A stretch of DNA of 64,000 nucleotides. Origin: Micromonospora sp. KC723. GTDB taxonomy: Bacteria; Actinomycetota; Actinomycetes; Mycobacteriales; Micromonosporaceae. The stretch lies in assembly GCF_004348595.1 (NCBI RefSeq), contig NZ_SMKD01000001.1, forward strand, positions 107,296-171,295, read 5' to 3'. The position numbers and the translations under genes were made by a program. Below, one piece after another: positions 6,415 to 15,931 of the stretch (the stretch's first letter is position 1; each line of letters begins with the position of its first letter). Under the pieces are notes generated by a model. It worked only from the letters and a program-made list of their open reading frames with translations. It ran no database searches and was not told the origin of the DNA.

Positions 6415-8052
6415 GTGGGCAACGGCTTCGTCGTCCCGGCCATCGTCGCGGTCACCCTGGTCACCCTCGTCATCGGCTTCTACGGGCTGCGGTTGGCCCG
6501 GACCACCTCCGACTTCCTGGTCGCCTCCCGGGCGGTCAGCCCGACGTGGAACGCCGCCGCCATCGGCGGCGAGTACCTCTCGGCCGCCAGCTTCCTCGGC
6601 ATCGCCGGGCTGATCCTCAAGTACGGCGTCGACGTGCTCTGGTACCCGGTCGGCTTCGCCGCCGGGTACCTCGCCCTGCTGCTCTTCGTGGCCGCGCCGC
6701 TGCGCCGATCCGGCGCGTTCACCCTGCCCGACTTCTGCGAGTTGCGGCTCGGGTCGCGCCGGCTACGCACCCTGGCCACCGTCTTCGTCATCTTCATCGG
6801 CTGGCTCTACCTGGTGCCGCAGCTCCAGGGCGCCGGGCTGACCCTGGCCACGGTGGCCGGCGCGCCGTACCCGGTCGGGGCGCTGCTGGTCGCGGCGGTG
6901 GTCACCGCGAACGTGGCGCTGGGCGGGATGCGGGCCGTCACCTTCGTCCAGGCGTTCCAGTACTGGCTGAAACTGACCGCGCTGGCCGTACCCGCGATCT
7001 TCCTGATGCTGCAGTGGCAGGCCGACGCCCGCCCGGCGGTGACCCCGCCCGACGGGCCGGCGTTCCGGACCGCGACCACCGTCGTGGTCGAGCAGCGCGC
7101 GGCGCTCACCTTCGCCGACGGCACCATCCGGCAGGTACGCCCGGGCGACGAGCTGACCTTCGCCGCCGGTGACCCGGTGCCGGAGGTCTCCGGGGTGGCC
7201 GACGGCGCGGACTGGCTGCTGCCCAGCGCCGCCGGGGACGACGACCGGGGCCTGTTCGCCACGTACTCGCTGATCCTGGCCACCTTCCTCGGCACCATGG
7301 GGTTGCCGCACGTGCTGGTGCGCTTCTACACCAACCCGGACGGGGCCGCGGCCAGGCGCACGACGCTGGTGGTGCTCGGTCTGGTCGGCGCCTTCTACCT
7401 GTTGCCCACCCTCTACGGCGTGCTCGGCCGGATATACACCCCGCAACTGTTGGTCACCGGGCAGACCGACGCGGTGGTGCTGCTGCTGCCCGACGCGGCG
7501 CTCGGCGGCGGGACCACCGGCCGGCTGCTCGCCGCGCTGGTCGCGGCCGGCGCGTTCGCGGCCTTTCTCTCCACCTCGTCGGGGCTGCTCACCAGCGTGG
7601 CCGGGGTCGTCTCCACGGACGTGCTGGGGCGTGGCTCGGTACGCGGGTTCCGGCTGGCCACGGTGATCGCCGGCGGGGTGCCGGCGGTGCTCGCCCTGAA
7701 CCTCTCCGGGCTGGACGTCTCCCAGGTGGTGGGGCTGGCCTTCGCGGTCGCCGCGTCCAGCTTCTGCCCGCTGCTGGTGCTCGGCATCTGGTGGCGCGGG
7801 CTGACCGATCTGGGCGCGGCGGCGGGTGTGCTTGCCGGCGGCGGGGCGGCGATCGGCGCGGTCCTGGTCACCGTCCTCGGGCCGCCCCTGTCCGGCTGGC
7901 CGGCCACGCTCATCGCGCAGCCGGCCGCCTGGACGGTCCCGTTGGCCTTCACCGTGATGGTCGCGGTCTCCATGGCGACCCGGCACCGGATGCCTGCCGA
8001 CGTGGGGGCCACCATGCTGCGGCTGCACGCCCCTGAGGCGCTGCGGCTGTGA
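6415..8052 (+). CDS. Sodium:solute symporter (SSS family, acetate-permease-like)
   Basis: This is a 545-residue polytopic protein with about 13 membrane helices. It has SSS hallmarks: AAIGGEYLSAASFLGIAG in the second helix region, GGMRAVTFVQAFQYWLK, and GTMGLPHVLVRFYTNPDG. It is related to the symporter at 13114-14787 but has a longer polar loop (about residues 200-275). Substrates of this group are short carboxylates such as acetate or pyruvate; the exact one cannot be read. The GTG start at 6415 directly follows the stop of the small membrane protein. Upstream are DnaA boxes and a TTGACA promoter. Confidence 0.88.
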   Translation: MGNGFVVPAIVAVTLVTLVIGFYGLRLARTTSDFLVASRAVSPTWNAAAIGGEYLSAASFLGIAGLILKYGVDVLWYPVGFAAGYLALLLFVAAPLRRSGAFTLPDFCELRLGSRRLRTLATVFVIFIGWLYLVPQLQGAGLTLATVAGAPYPVGALLVAAVVTANVALGGMRAVTFVQAFQYWLKLTALAVPAIFLMLQWQADARPAVTPPDGPAFRTATTVVVEQRAALTFADGTIRQVRPGDELTFAAGDPVPEVSGVADGADWLLPSAAGDDDRGLFATYSLILATFLGTMGLPHVLVRFYTNPDGAAARRTTLVVLGLVGAFYLLPTLYGVLGRIYTPQLLVTGQTDAVVLLLPDAALGGGTTGRLLAALVAAGAFAAFLSTSSGLLTSVAGVVSTDVLGRGSVRGFRLATVIAGGVPAVLALNLSGLDVSQVVGLAFAVAASSFCPLLVLGIWWRGLTDLGAAAGVLAGGGAAIGAVLVTVLGPPLSGWPATLIAQPAAWTVPLAFTVMVAVSMATRHRMPADVGATMLRLHAPEALRL

Positions 8053-8157
8053 GGGCCCACCCGGCCGAGGGCCGGTCGACCGGCGCGGCAGCCGCGTACG
8101 TCGGGGGATGGCCGGAAGGTCATCCCGGGGCCGGACCGTGCGCTGGCACTCCCCGGA

Positions 8158-8163
8158 TACGGT
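8158..8163 (+). promoter_or_regulatory. -10 box of a leaderless ABC transporter operon
   Basis: TACGGT lies exactly six bases before the ATG at 8170. No ribosome-binding site is present, which is consistent with leaderless translation. Confidence 0.55.
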
Positions 8164-8169
8164 TTCCGC

Positions 8170-8918
<749 letters not shown>

Positions 8919-8934
<16 letters not shown>

Positions 8935-10610
8935 CCGCGCCGGCCGAGCCGGTCCGGCCGGTCTCGGCCCGGCACTTCGTCCGCCTCAAGCTGCGGATGA
9001 CGGCGAACAACTTCCGCGGCCAGAGTTCACGCGTCGCCCTCTTCCTGGCCGGCGTGTTCGGCGGTCTCTGGTTCGCCGCCGGTGGCTTCCTGCTGCTGGC
9101 CGCCCCCGGGTTCGCCGGCGAGCCCCGGTACGCGCTGCTGACCGCGGCGTTCGGCGGCGGGCTGCTGGTGCTCGGCTGGCTGCTGCTGCCGCTGGTCTTC
9201 TTCGGGGTGGACGAGACCCTCGATCCGGCCCGGTTCGCGTTGCTGCCGCTGCCCCGGCGCACCCTGGTCGCCGGGATGTTCGCGGCGGCCCTGGCCAGCG
9301 TCCCGGCCATGGCGATGTTGGTCGCGACCGCGGGCCTGGTGGTCACCGCCGGGGTGCTGGGCGGCTGGGTCGCCTCGCTGGTCGCCGCCGTCGGTGTGGT
9401 CGCCGGGCTGCTGCTCTGCGTCGCGGCCAGCCGTGCGGTGACCAGCGCGTTCGCCACCATGCTCCGGTCCCGCCGGGTCCGTGACCTGGCCGCCGTGCTG
9501 CTGGCGGTGGTCGCCGCGCTGCTCGGTCCGTTGCAGCTCATGGTGCTGGCGGCGGTCCGGGAGGCCGACTGGGACCAGCTCGTCGACGTGGCCGCCGTGG
9601 TGGGCTGGACGCCGTTCGGGGCACCGTGGACGGTCGGCCTGGACGTGGCCGAGGGGCGGGCCTGGGCGGTGCCGGTGAAGCTGCTCATCACCGGTGCCGC
9701 TGTCGGTGTGCTGCTGCTCTGGTGGTCGCGGTCGCTGGAGTCGGCGATGGTCGGCACGGCCGGCGCCGCCCCGACGAGGTCCCGACGCGGCCCGGTGGGT
9801 GGGGCGGTCAGGCAGCTCTTCCCCCGGGTGCTCGGTTGGGCCGGGCGGGACCGGTTCGGCGCGCTGGTCGCCCGGGAGTGCCGCTACTGGTGGCGGGACG
9901 CCCGGCGGCGGGCCAACCTGATCACCATCGCGGTGGTGGGGGTGTTCGTGCCGGTACTGGTGAACCTGGGCGGCAACGGCTTCGCCGTCTCTCCGGACCA
10001 GGGTTTCGAGTTCTCCGGCAACTCGTCGCCGGTGCTGCTCAGCCTGTCGATGCTCTTCGTCGGGGCGCTCGCCTCGGCGACCCTGGCCAACCAGTTCGGT
10101 TTCGACGGCAGCGCGTACGCGGTGAACGTGGTGGCCGGCGTGCCGGGTCGGCTGGAGTTGCACGCCCGGATGACGGCCTTCTCGGTGTACGTGGTGCCGA
10201 TGCTCGGCGTGGTCGCCGTGGTGATCGTGTCGGTGCTGGGCGAGCCGGGCTGGATCGGGGTGGCCGCCGGGGCGCTGCTGGCCGCGTACGGGGTCGGGTT
10301 GGCGATCAACGGGCTGGTCTCGGTGCTGGGGGCATACTCGCTGCCGGAGACGAGCAACCCGTTCGCCATGAACAGCGGGGCCGGGATGGCGAAGAGCCTG
10401 CTCACCCTGCTGTCCATGCTCGCCTCGACGGCGGCGGCGGTGCCGATGGTGGTGGCCGCCGCGCTGCTCGGCGACGTCTGGCTGTGGCTGGCGTTGCCGC
10501 TCGGCGCGGCGTACGGCCTGGGCGCAGCGCTGCTCGGGGCGTACGCCGGCGGGGACGTGCTGGACCGGCGGCAGCCGGAGCTGCTGTCCACCGTCACTCC
10601 CCGACGCTGA
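8919..10610 (+). CDS. ABC transporter permease
   Basis: This 563-residue membrane protein has about a dozen hydrophobic helices in two halves joined by a polar region (about residues 275-325). It is the partner of the ATPase before it. Two starts compete. GTG 8919 follows GAGGAG (8908-8913) at a good five-base distance. GTG 8931 would give a GTGA overlap but lacks a well-spaced site. The first is preferred. The family is that of large ABC-2-like export permeases of actinomycetes. No substrate can be inferred. Confidence 0.85.
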
Positions 10611-10613
10611 CAC

Positions 10614-10647
10614 CGCCCGCCCGGGCCGGCTCGGTCGGGGGCGGGCG
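10614..10647 (+). terminator. Hairpin after the ABC operon
   Basis: CGCCCGCCC (10614-10622) pairs with GGGCGGGCG (10639-10647) just past the permease stop. The loop is 16 bases and there is no T-tract. Confidence 0.5.
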
Positions 10648-10719
10648 TACGGCGTCCGTTCCGGGTGATTCGGCACCTGGCGTCGGGAACGATCCGGGGT
10701 GCGGTCGCGTCAGACCGGC

Positions 10720-11754
10720 ATGACGACTGTTTCCGCCGTACGCGGGGCAGCGGTCCTACCGCTGATCCTGTTGGCGACCGCCTGCGCGCAGCAGGGCGGC
10801 CCGACCGGCCCCGCCGCACCCAGGTACCCCGGTGACGCCGTGGTGCTCCGCATCGATCACACGGGCGGCTTCGTGAGCCCCGAGCATCTGGCCACCCGCC
10901 TGCCGATCGTCACCGTGTACGGCGACGGCCGGGTGATCATGCAGGGTCCGACCCTGCTCCGCCATCCCGCGCCGGCCCTGCCCAACGTCCAGGTGGTCGC
11001 GCTCTCCCCCGCAGAGGTCGACCGGATCGTCGAGCGGGCTCGGGAGGCCGGCGTGGGCACCGCCGGTGACCTGGGCAGACCGTCGGTCACGGACGTCCCC
11101 GCGACCCGCTTCTCGCTGCGCGGGCCGACGGGTGTCGAGGAGACCACGGTCGAGGCCCTCGACGTGACCGGTCCGGCCGAGGCCGGGCTCAACGCCGGCC
11201 AGCGGGCGGCCCGGGAAAAGCTGCGCACCTTCGCCCAGTCGCTGTCCGACGCGACCGCCGTCGAGGGCGGCGCGCCGGCGGTCGTGGACCCTTCCGCGGT
11301 CCCGGGCGGTGTGTCGGCGGTTCCCGGTGGATCCTCCGCAACCCCGGACGGCGCGCCGGCGGGCCGGGGCGGCCCTGCCGCAGCCCCGGGTGGCGTGTCG
11401 GCGGGCGGGGGCGGCCCTGCCGCAGCCCCGGGTGGTGCGTCGACGGCACCGCCACAGCCGTACCGGCCGACCGCCGTGGCGGCCGTCGCCCAGCCCTGGG
11501 TCGCCGACGCCGAGGCGGGGCGGCAGCCCGAGGTGGCCTGGCCCGGTCCGGCCCTGCCCGGGGCGCCGCTGAGCGCGTCCACCGGCCTGACCTGTGTGAC
11601 GGTCACCGGCGAGCAGGTCAAGCCGCTGCTCGACGCCGCCGCCACGGCGAACGTGCTGACCCCCTGGGTTTCGGAGGGGAAGAGGTGGCGGGTCACCCTC
11701 CGGCCCCTCCTGCCCGACGAGACCGACTGCGCCTCCCTCGCCGGCGCCCGCTGA
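10720..11754 (+). CDS. Putative lipoprotein with Pro/Gly/Ala-rich linker
   Basis: This 344-residue exported protein has an N-terminal hydrophobic segment ending LLATAC, a weak lipobox, so lipid anchoring is likely but not certain. A folded N-terminal region (about 30-180) contains YGDGRVI and LSPAEVDRIVERAREAG. A low-complexity linker (about 185-245) is rich in PGG and APA units. A C-terminal region ends RWRVTLRPLLPDETDC. The start at ATG 10720 is the first that yields the signal sequence. No enzyme motif is seen and no function can be proposed. Confidence 0.75.
   Translation: MTTVSAVRGAAVLPLILLATACAQQGGPTGPAAPRYPGDAVVLRIDHTGGFVSPEHLATRLPIVTVYGDGRVIMQGPTLLRHPAPALPNVQVVALSPAEVDRIVERAREAGVGTAGDLGRPSVTDVPATRFSLRGPTGVEETTVEALDVTGPAEAGLNAGQRAAREKLRTFAQSLSDATAVEGGAPAVVDPSAVPGGVSAVPGGSSATPDGAPAGRGGPAAAPGGVSAGGGGPAAAPGGASTAPPQPYRPTAVAAVAQPWVADAEAGRQPEVAWPGPALPGAPLSASTGLTCVTVTGEQVKPLLDAAATANVLTPWVSEGKRWRVTLRPLLPDETDCASLAGAR
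11366..11442 (+). repeat. 42-base tandem duplication in the linker
   Basis: The 35 bases 11366-11400 recur at 11408-11442 with two differences, giving a 42-base period. This encodes two GPAAAPGG units of the lipoprotein linker. The length is a multiple of three, so copy number can change without a frameshift. Confidence 0.8.
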
Positions 11755-11801
11755 CCCACCCCACCCGCCGGCCACGGTCGGCCCCGGTCTGACCGCTGAG
11801 T

Positions 11802-11847
11802 GCGGCAGGTTGCGGTATCCCGATAGCCGGATGCCGCAACCTGCCGC
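11802..11847 (+). terminator. Long hairpin downstream of the lipoprotein
   Basis: A 19-bp stem with a single T-G wobble (11802-11820 with 11829-11847) and an 8-base loop lies 50 bases after the lipoprotein stop. There is no T-tract. Confidence 0.65.
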
Positions 11848-11968
11848 GGACCGGTGAGCCGGCCGCGCAGACCTCCGGGTCGATCCGGGCCGGCGGGCAC
11901 CGGGTTGCAGACCGGTAGCCAGTCGCGCAGGGCGAAGGCAAGCCGGGGCACGGGACCGAGGCGGCACA

Positions 11969-12499
11969 ATGTTTCACGTGAATCCGGAGCCGGGAGCAGA
12001 GATCCACCACACCGACCCGTTCGCCGTACCGGTCGGGCAGCGCTCACCCGTACGCCGGTTACGGGGGCGGCTCGCCGCGCCGGTGACCCTGTGGACGGCG
12101 CCCGGCCCGGCGGGGCTGACGGTGTCGTCCACGCTGGTCGCCGAGGGCGAACCGGACCGGCTGCTCGGGCTGGTCGACCCGGAGTCGGACCTCTGGGCGG
12201 CGGTCGAGGAGGCCGGACGGTTCACGGTGTCCCCGTTGGGCCCGCCGCACCGGCAACTCGCCGACCGGTTCGCCGGCCTCTTCCCGTCGCCGGGCGGGCT
12301 GTTCGCCACCGGCTCGTGGACCGACACCCCGTACGGTCCGGTCCCGTTCGACGCCGGGGGTTGGGCCGGCTGCCGGCTCGACACCGCCCGGGAGTACGGC
12401 TGGGGTCTGCTGGTCGAGGCCACCATCGAGGCGGTCGACCTCGCCGAGGAGACCATGCCGCTGCTGCACTACCGGGGTCGCTACCGCGAGCTGACCTGA
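11969..12499 (+). CDS. Flavin reductase-like (FMN-binding split-barrel) protein
   Basis: This 176-residue soluble protein resembles the flavin reductase domain family: APVTLWTAPG, LTVSSTLVAEGEPDRLLGLVDP, GRFTVSPLGPPHRQLADRFAG and a late GWAGCRLD. Family members bind FMN or FAD and reduce it with NAD(P)H or serve as oxidoreductase partners. Start is ATG 11969 behind GAGGCGG; a GTG three codons later is the alternative. The first codons coincide with a parS-like sequence, which may constrain them. It stands alone, with no partner monooxygenase nearby. Confidence 0.75.
   Translation: MFHVNPEPGAEIHHTDPFAVPVGQRSPVRRLRGRLAAPVTLWTAPGPAGLTVSSTLVAEGEPDRLLGLVDPESDLWAAVEEAGRFTVSPLGPPHRQLADRFAGLFPSPGGLFATGSWTDTPYGPVPFDAGGWAGCRLDTAREYGWGLLVEATIEAVDLAEETMPLLHYRGRYRELT
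11971..11984. promoter_or_regulatory. parS-like ParB-binding site
   Basis: GTTTCACGTGAATC matches the 14-base parS consensus GTTTCACGTGAAAC at 13 positions. It covers codons 2-5 of the flavin reductase-like gene. No other such site was noticed in the window. Confidence 0.5.
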
Positions 12500-12627
12500 T
12501 CGGCCGGTGGGCGGGACCGCGCGTCGGCACGTCGGCGACCGGGAGCTGCCCCTCGACGTCGTCGATCTCTGCTCCGGTAACGCCGGGCGGTCGACGGTGG
12601 GCCCGACGCCGACCAACCGGTTAGCGG

Positions 12628-12643
12628 AGTGACCTGGGTCACT
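12628..12643. promoter_or_regulatory. Crp-like operator upstream of the acetate-type symporter operon
   Basis: AGTGACC-TG-GGTCACT is a perfect 7-2-7 inverted repeat containing GTGA-N6-TCAC. It also fits GTG-N6-GNCAC, reported for the Streptomyces Crp protein. It lies about 98 bases upstream of the likely transcription start (TACCGT at 12722-12727). This suits a class I activator position. Confidence 0.55.
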
Positions 12644-12767
12644 CGGCGCATCCAGTGGACCGTTCGGCGCAGTCGCCGACCGCGGCCGATCGCCACCTTC
12701 CCGGCCGGCGAGCGCGCTCTCTACCGTGCGCGAAACTCCCGACGCCTGTGAAGGTGGTGATCCACCC

Positions 12768-13136
12768 ATGTCCACGGACACACCGTCCGCCCCGGCCGAA
12801 TCCGCGGCGGAGCGATATCTGGCCGTACAACGGTCCGACGAGTTCGCCGGGTTGCGCCGTGCGCTGCGCGGCTTCGTCTTCCCGATGACCGTCGCGTTCT
12901 TCCTGTGGTACGCGCTCTACGTGATCCTCTCCGCGTACGCGCGGGACTTCATGGGCACGAAGCTGTTCGGCAGCAACATCAACGTCGCGCTGGTCTTCGG
13001 CCTGCTGCAGTTCGTCTCGACGTTCCTGATCGCCTGGCTCTACTCGCGGTACGCCGACCGGAAGCTCGACCCGATCGCCGACCGGATCCACGCCGAGATC
13101 GGGGAGGTGCGGCATGACGACGGTCCTCGCGGCTGA
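12768..13136 (+). CDS. DUF485 family membrane protein
   Basis: This 122-residue protein has the DUF485 pattern: residues 20-35 SDEFAGLRRALRGFVFP, a first helix with FFLWYALYVILSAYA, a loop DFMGTKLFG, a second helix LVFGLLQFVSTFLIAWLY and a basic C-terminal tail. DUF485 proteins accompany acetate/monocarboxylate symporters as small membrane subunits. The start at ATG 12768 follows AAGGTGG. The gene overlaps the symporter by 23 bases, giving translational coupling. A Crp-like site and a TACCGT box lie upstream. Confidence 0.92.
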   Translation: MSTDTPSAPAESAAERYLAVQRSDEFAGLRRALRGFVFPMTVAFFLWYALYVILSAYARDFMGTKLFGSNINVALVFGLLQFVSTFLIAWLYSRYADRKLDPIADRIHAEIGEVRHDDGPRG

Positions 13137-14787
13137 GGCGGGCGGCGGCACCGCCCGCAACCTCACCATCGTTCTCTTCCTGGCCTTCGTGGCGGTGACC
13201 CTGGGCATCACCATCTGGGCCAGCCGGCAGACCAAGACGGCCACCGACTTCTACGCCGGCGGTCGTTCCTTCTCCGGCTTCCAGAACGGCATGGCGATCG
13301 GCGGCGACTACATGTCGGCCGCCTCGTTCCTCGGCATCGCCGGCATCATCGCCCTCTACGGCTACGACGGCTTCCTCTACTCCATCGGGTTCCTGGTGGC
13401 CTGGCTGGTGGCGCTGCTGCTGGTCGCTGAGCTGCTGCGCAACTCGGGCCGGTACACGATGGCCGACGTGCTGGCCTTCCGGATGCGGCAGCGCCCGGTA
13501 CGCACCGCCGCGGCCGTCTCCACCATCACCGTGTCGATCTTCTACCTGCTGGCTCAGATGGTCGGCGCGGGTGCCCTGGTGGCGCTGCTGCTCGGCATCA
13601 AGCCCGGCACCACGTTCCTCGGCATGGACGCCGCCACCGCGAAGGTGGCCACCATCATCCTGGTCGGCGCCCTGATGATCATCTACGTCACGGTCGGCGG
13701 GATGAAGGGCACCACGTACGTCCAGATCGTCAAGGCGTTCCTGCTGATGGCCGGCGCCCTGCTGATGACCCTGCTGGTGCTCGCCAAGTACAAGTTCAAC
13801 CTGTCGTCGCTGCTCGGCGACGCGGCGGCGGCCTCGGGCAAGGGGGCCGCCTTCCTCGAACCGGGCCTGCGCTACGGCAGGGAGGTGGCCGGGGATCCGA
13901 CACAGACCTTCTACAACAAGATGGACCTGCTCTCGCTCGGCATCGCGCTGGTGCTCGGCACGGCGGGCCTGCCGCACATCCTGATCCGCTTCTACACCGT
14001 GCCGACGGCGAAGGCGGCGCGCAAGAGCGTGCTCTGGGCGATCGGCATCATCGGTACCTTCTACCTGCTCACCCTGGCTCTCGGCTTCGGTGCGGCGGCG
14101 CTGGTCGGCAGCGAGGCGATCACCGCGCAGGACAAGGCCGGCAACACCGCCGCCCCGCAGCTCGCCGAGGCGCTGGGCATGGACTTCTTCGGCGGCGAGC
14201 TGGGTGCGGCGACACTGCTGGCGATCATCGCGGCGGTCGCCTTCGCCACCATCCTGGCGGTGGTCGCCGGCTTGACGCTGGCGTCGTCGTCCAGCCTGGC
14301 GCACGACTTCTACGCCAACGTCATCAAGCGCGGCCAGGCCTCGGAGCGGCGGGAGGTGGCCGTCGCCCGGATCTCCGCCCTGATCATCGGCGCGGTGTCG
14401 ATCGCGCTGTCGATCTACGCGCAGAACCTGAACGTCGCCTTCCTGGTGGCGCTGGCCTTCGCGGTCGCCGCCTCGGGCAACCTGCCGGCGATCCTCTACA
14501 GCCTGTTCTGGAAGCGGTTCAACACCTCGGGCGCGGTCTGGGCCATCTACGGCGGTCTGCTCTCCGCAGTGGTGCTGGTGTTCTTCTCGCCGGTGGTCTC
14601 CGGCTCGGCGACCGCGATGTTCCCCAACCACGACTGGCAGTGGTTCCCGCTGTCCAACCCGGGCATCATCTCGATCCCGTTCGGCTTCCTCTGCGGCTGG
14701 ATCGGCACCGTGATCTCCAAGGAACACGACGAGGAGAAGTACGCGGAGCTGGAGGTGCGCGCCCTCACCGGCGCGGGAGCCCACTGA
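13114..14787 (+). CDS. Cation/acetate-type symporter (SSS family)
   Basis: This 557-residue transporter has about 13 membrane helices and the SSS signatures AIGGDYMSAASFLGIAG, GGMKGTTYVQIVKAFLL and GTAGLPHILIRFYTVP. It closely resembles ActP/MctP symporters that take up acetate or other monocarboxylates with sodium or protons. With the overlapping DUF485 gene it forms a two-gene operon. It is the second such pair in the window; the first is at 6003-8052. The Crp-like operator suggests control by carbon status, as for acetate uptake in other bacteria; this is inference. Confidence 0.93.
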   Translation: MTTVLAAEAGGGTARNLTIVLFLAFVAVTLGITIWASRQTKTATDFYAGGRSFSGFQNGMAIGGDYMSAASFLGIAGIIALYGYDGFLYSIGFLVAWLVALLLVAELLRNSGRYTMADVLAFRMRQRPVRTAAAVSTITVSIFYLLAQMVGAGALVALLLGIKPGTTFLGMDAATAKVATIILVGALMIIYVTVGGMKGTTYVQIVKAFLLMAGALLMTLLVLAKYKFNLSSLLGDAAAASGKGAAFLEPGLRYGREVAGDPTQTFYNKMDLLSLGIALVLGTAGLPHILIRFYTVPTAKAARKSVLWAIGIIGTFYLLTLALGFGAAALVGSEAITAQDKAGNTAAPQLAEALGMDFFGGELGAATLLAIIAAVAFATILAVVAGLTLASSSSLAHDFYANVIKRGQASERREVAVARISALIIGAVSIALSIYAQNLNVAFLVALAFAVAASGNLPAILYSLFWKRFNTSGAVWAIYGGLLSAVVLVFFSPVVSGSATAMFPNHDWQWFPLSNPGIISIPFGFLCGWIGTVISKEHDEEKYAELEVRALTGAGAH

Positions 14788-14802
14788 CGGTCTCCCCCCT
14801 CC

Positions 14803-14840
14803 CGGCGGGGGTCCGGCGCTCACGCGCCGGCCCCCCGCCG
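14803..14840 (+). terminator. Hairpin after the symporter operon
   Basis: Arms 14803-14819 and 14824-14840 pair at 16 of 17 positions around a 4-base loop, starting 15 bases after the stop codon. There is no T-tract. Confidence 0.75.
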
Positions 14841-14865
14841 CCGCGTGTGGCTCAGGCCCGACGAC

Positions 14866-14871
14866 TAGGCT
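14866..14871 (+). promoter_or_regulatory. -10 box, leaderless start at 14879
   Basis: TAGGCT lies seven bases before the ATG, with no ribosome-binding site between. Confidence 0.55.
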
Positions 14872-14878
14872 GGCCGGC

Positions 14879-15853
14879 ATGAAGGTTGCTCCGCGGTTCG
14901 GCGCCGGTCACCGTGTCCTCGTCACCGGCGGCGCCGGTTTCGTGCCGTCCCACCTCGTCGACGCCCTGGTCGGTCGGGGCTGCACGGTGGTGGCGCTCGA
15001 CAACTTCGTCACCGGCGCCAAGGAGAACGTCGCGCACCTGCTCGACACGCCCACCTTCACGCTGGTCGAGGCGGACATCTCCGACGGGCTGCCGGCCCAC
15101 CCGGCGCTCGCCGAGCGGTTCGACGCCGTCCTGCACATGGCCTCGCCGGCCAGCCCCACCGACTTCGAGAAGCTGCCGGTGGAGATCCTCCGGGTCGGTT
15201 CGGTGGCCACCCTGCACCTGCTGGAGCGCGCGTCGGCCGACGGCGCCCGGTTCCTGATGGCTTCCACCTCCGAGGCGTACGGGGACCCGAAGGAGCACCC
15301 GCAGCGCGAGACGTACTGGGGCAACGTCAACCCGGTCGGGGTGCGGGCCGTCTACGACGAGGCCAAGCGTTTCTCCGAGGCGGCCACCATGGCGTACCAC
15401 CGGAGCCGCGGGTTGGACGCGGCGATCGTCCGGATCTTCAACACGTACGGGCCACGGATGCGCCCCGACGACGGCCGGGCCATCCCCACCTTCATCTCCC
15501 AGGCGCTGCGCGGCGAGCCGCTCACCGTGCACGGCACCGGCGACCAGACCCGCTCCATCTGCTACGTCGACGATCTGGTGCGCGGCATCCTGCTGCTGCT
15601 CGACTCGACCGAGACCGGCCCGATCAACTGCGGGACGGAGCACGAGATGAGCATGCGGCAGCTGGCCGAGACGATCGTGTCACTGTGTGGAAGCACCTCA
15701 CAGGTGACGTACATCACGCGCAGCGCTGACGACCCGGAGATGCGCCGGCCGGATCTGACCCTCGCCCGGGAGCTGCTGGGATACGAGCCCAGCGTGTCGC
15801 CCGAAGAGGGCCTCCGACGCACGATCGCCCACTTCCGCGGCCGCGTAGGGTAA
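14879..15853 (+). CDS. NAD-dependent sugar-nucleotide epimerase/dehydratase (UDP-glucuronate decarboxylase-like)
   Basis: This 324-residue extended SDR has a Rossmann motif, a substrate segment STSEAYGDPKEHPQ, an active-site YDEAK (about 158-162) and RIFNTYGPRM. The pattern YWGNVNPVGVRAVYDEAKR is typical of the UXS/dTDP-glucose dehydratase branch, which makes UDP-xylose or 4-keto sugars for surface glycans. Oddly, the nucleotide-binding glycine motif reads GGAGFVPSH, with proline where the third glycine normally sits. Activity or cofactor fit may therefore differ. The nearby LCP genes agree with a role in wall glycans. Confidence 0.85.
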   Translation: MKVAPRFGAGHRVLVTGGAGFVPSHLVDALVGRGCTVVALDNFVTGAKENVAHLLDTPTFTLVEADISDGLPAHPALAERFDAVLHMASPASPTDFEKLPVEILRVGSVATLHLLERASADGARFLMASTSEAYGDPKEHPQRETYWGNVNPVGVRAVYDEAKRFSEAATMAYHRSRGLDAAIVRIFNTYGPRMRPDDGRAIPTFISQALRGEPLTVHGTGDQTRSICYVDDLVRGILLLLDSTETGPINCGTEHEMSMRQLAETIVSLCGSTSQVTYITRSADDPEMRRPDLTLARELLGYEPSVSPEEGLRRTIAHFRGRVG

Positions 15854-15918
15854 CCCCTCCCGCGCCACGCGGGACACGACCGGCGATTCGCCGTCAGGCA
15901 TCCCTCGACTCGGCTACG

Positions 15919-15924
15919 TACGCT
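15919..15924 (+). promoter_or_regulatory. -10 box before the first LCP gene
   Basis: TACGCT lies seven bases before the ATG at 15932. GAGGTG lies between, so both leaderless and led initiation are possible. Confidence 0.5.
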
Positions 15925-15931
15925 GAGGTGC

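Noticed and set aside
8081..8092. CCGGTCGACCGG palindrome in the symporter/ABC spacer.
   Set aside because: It is a 12-base GC palindrome without a loop or partner site, common by chance at this base composition.
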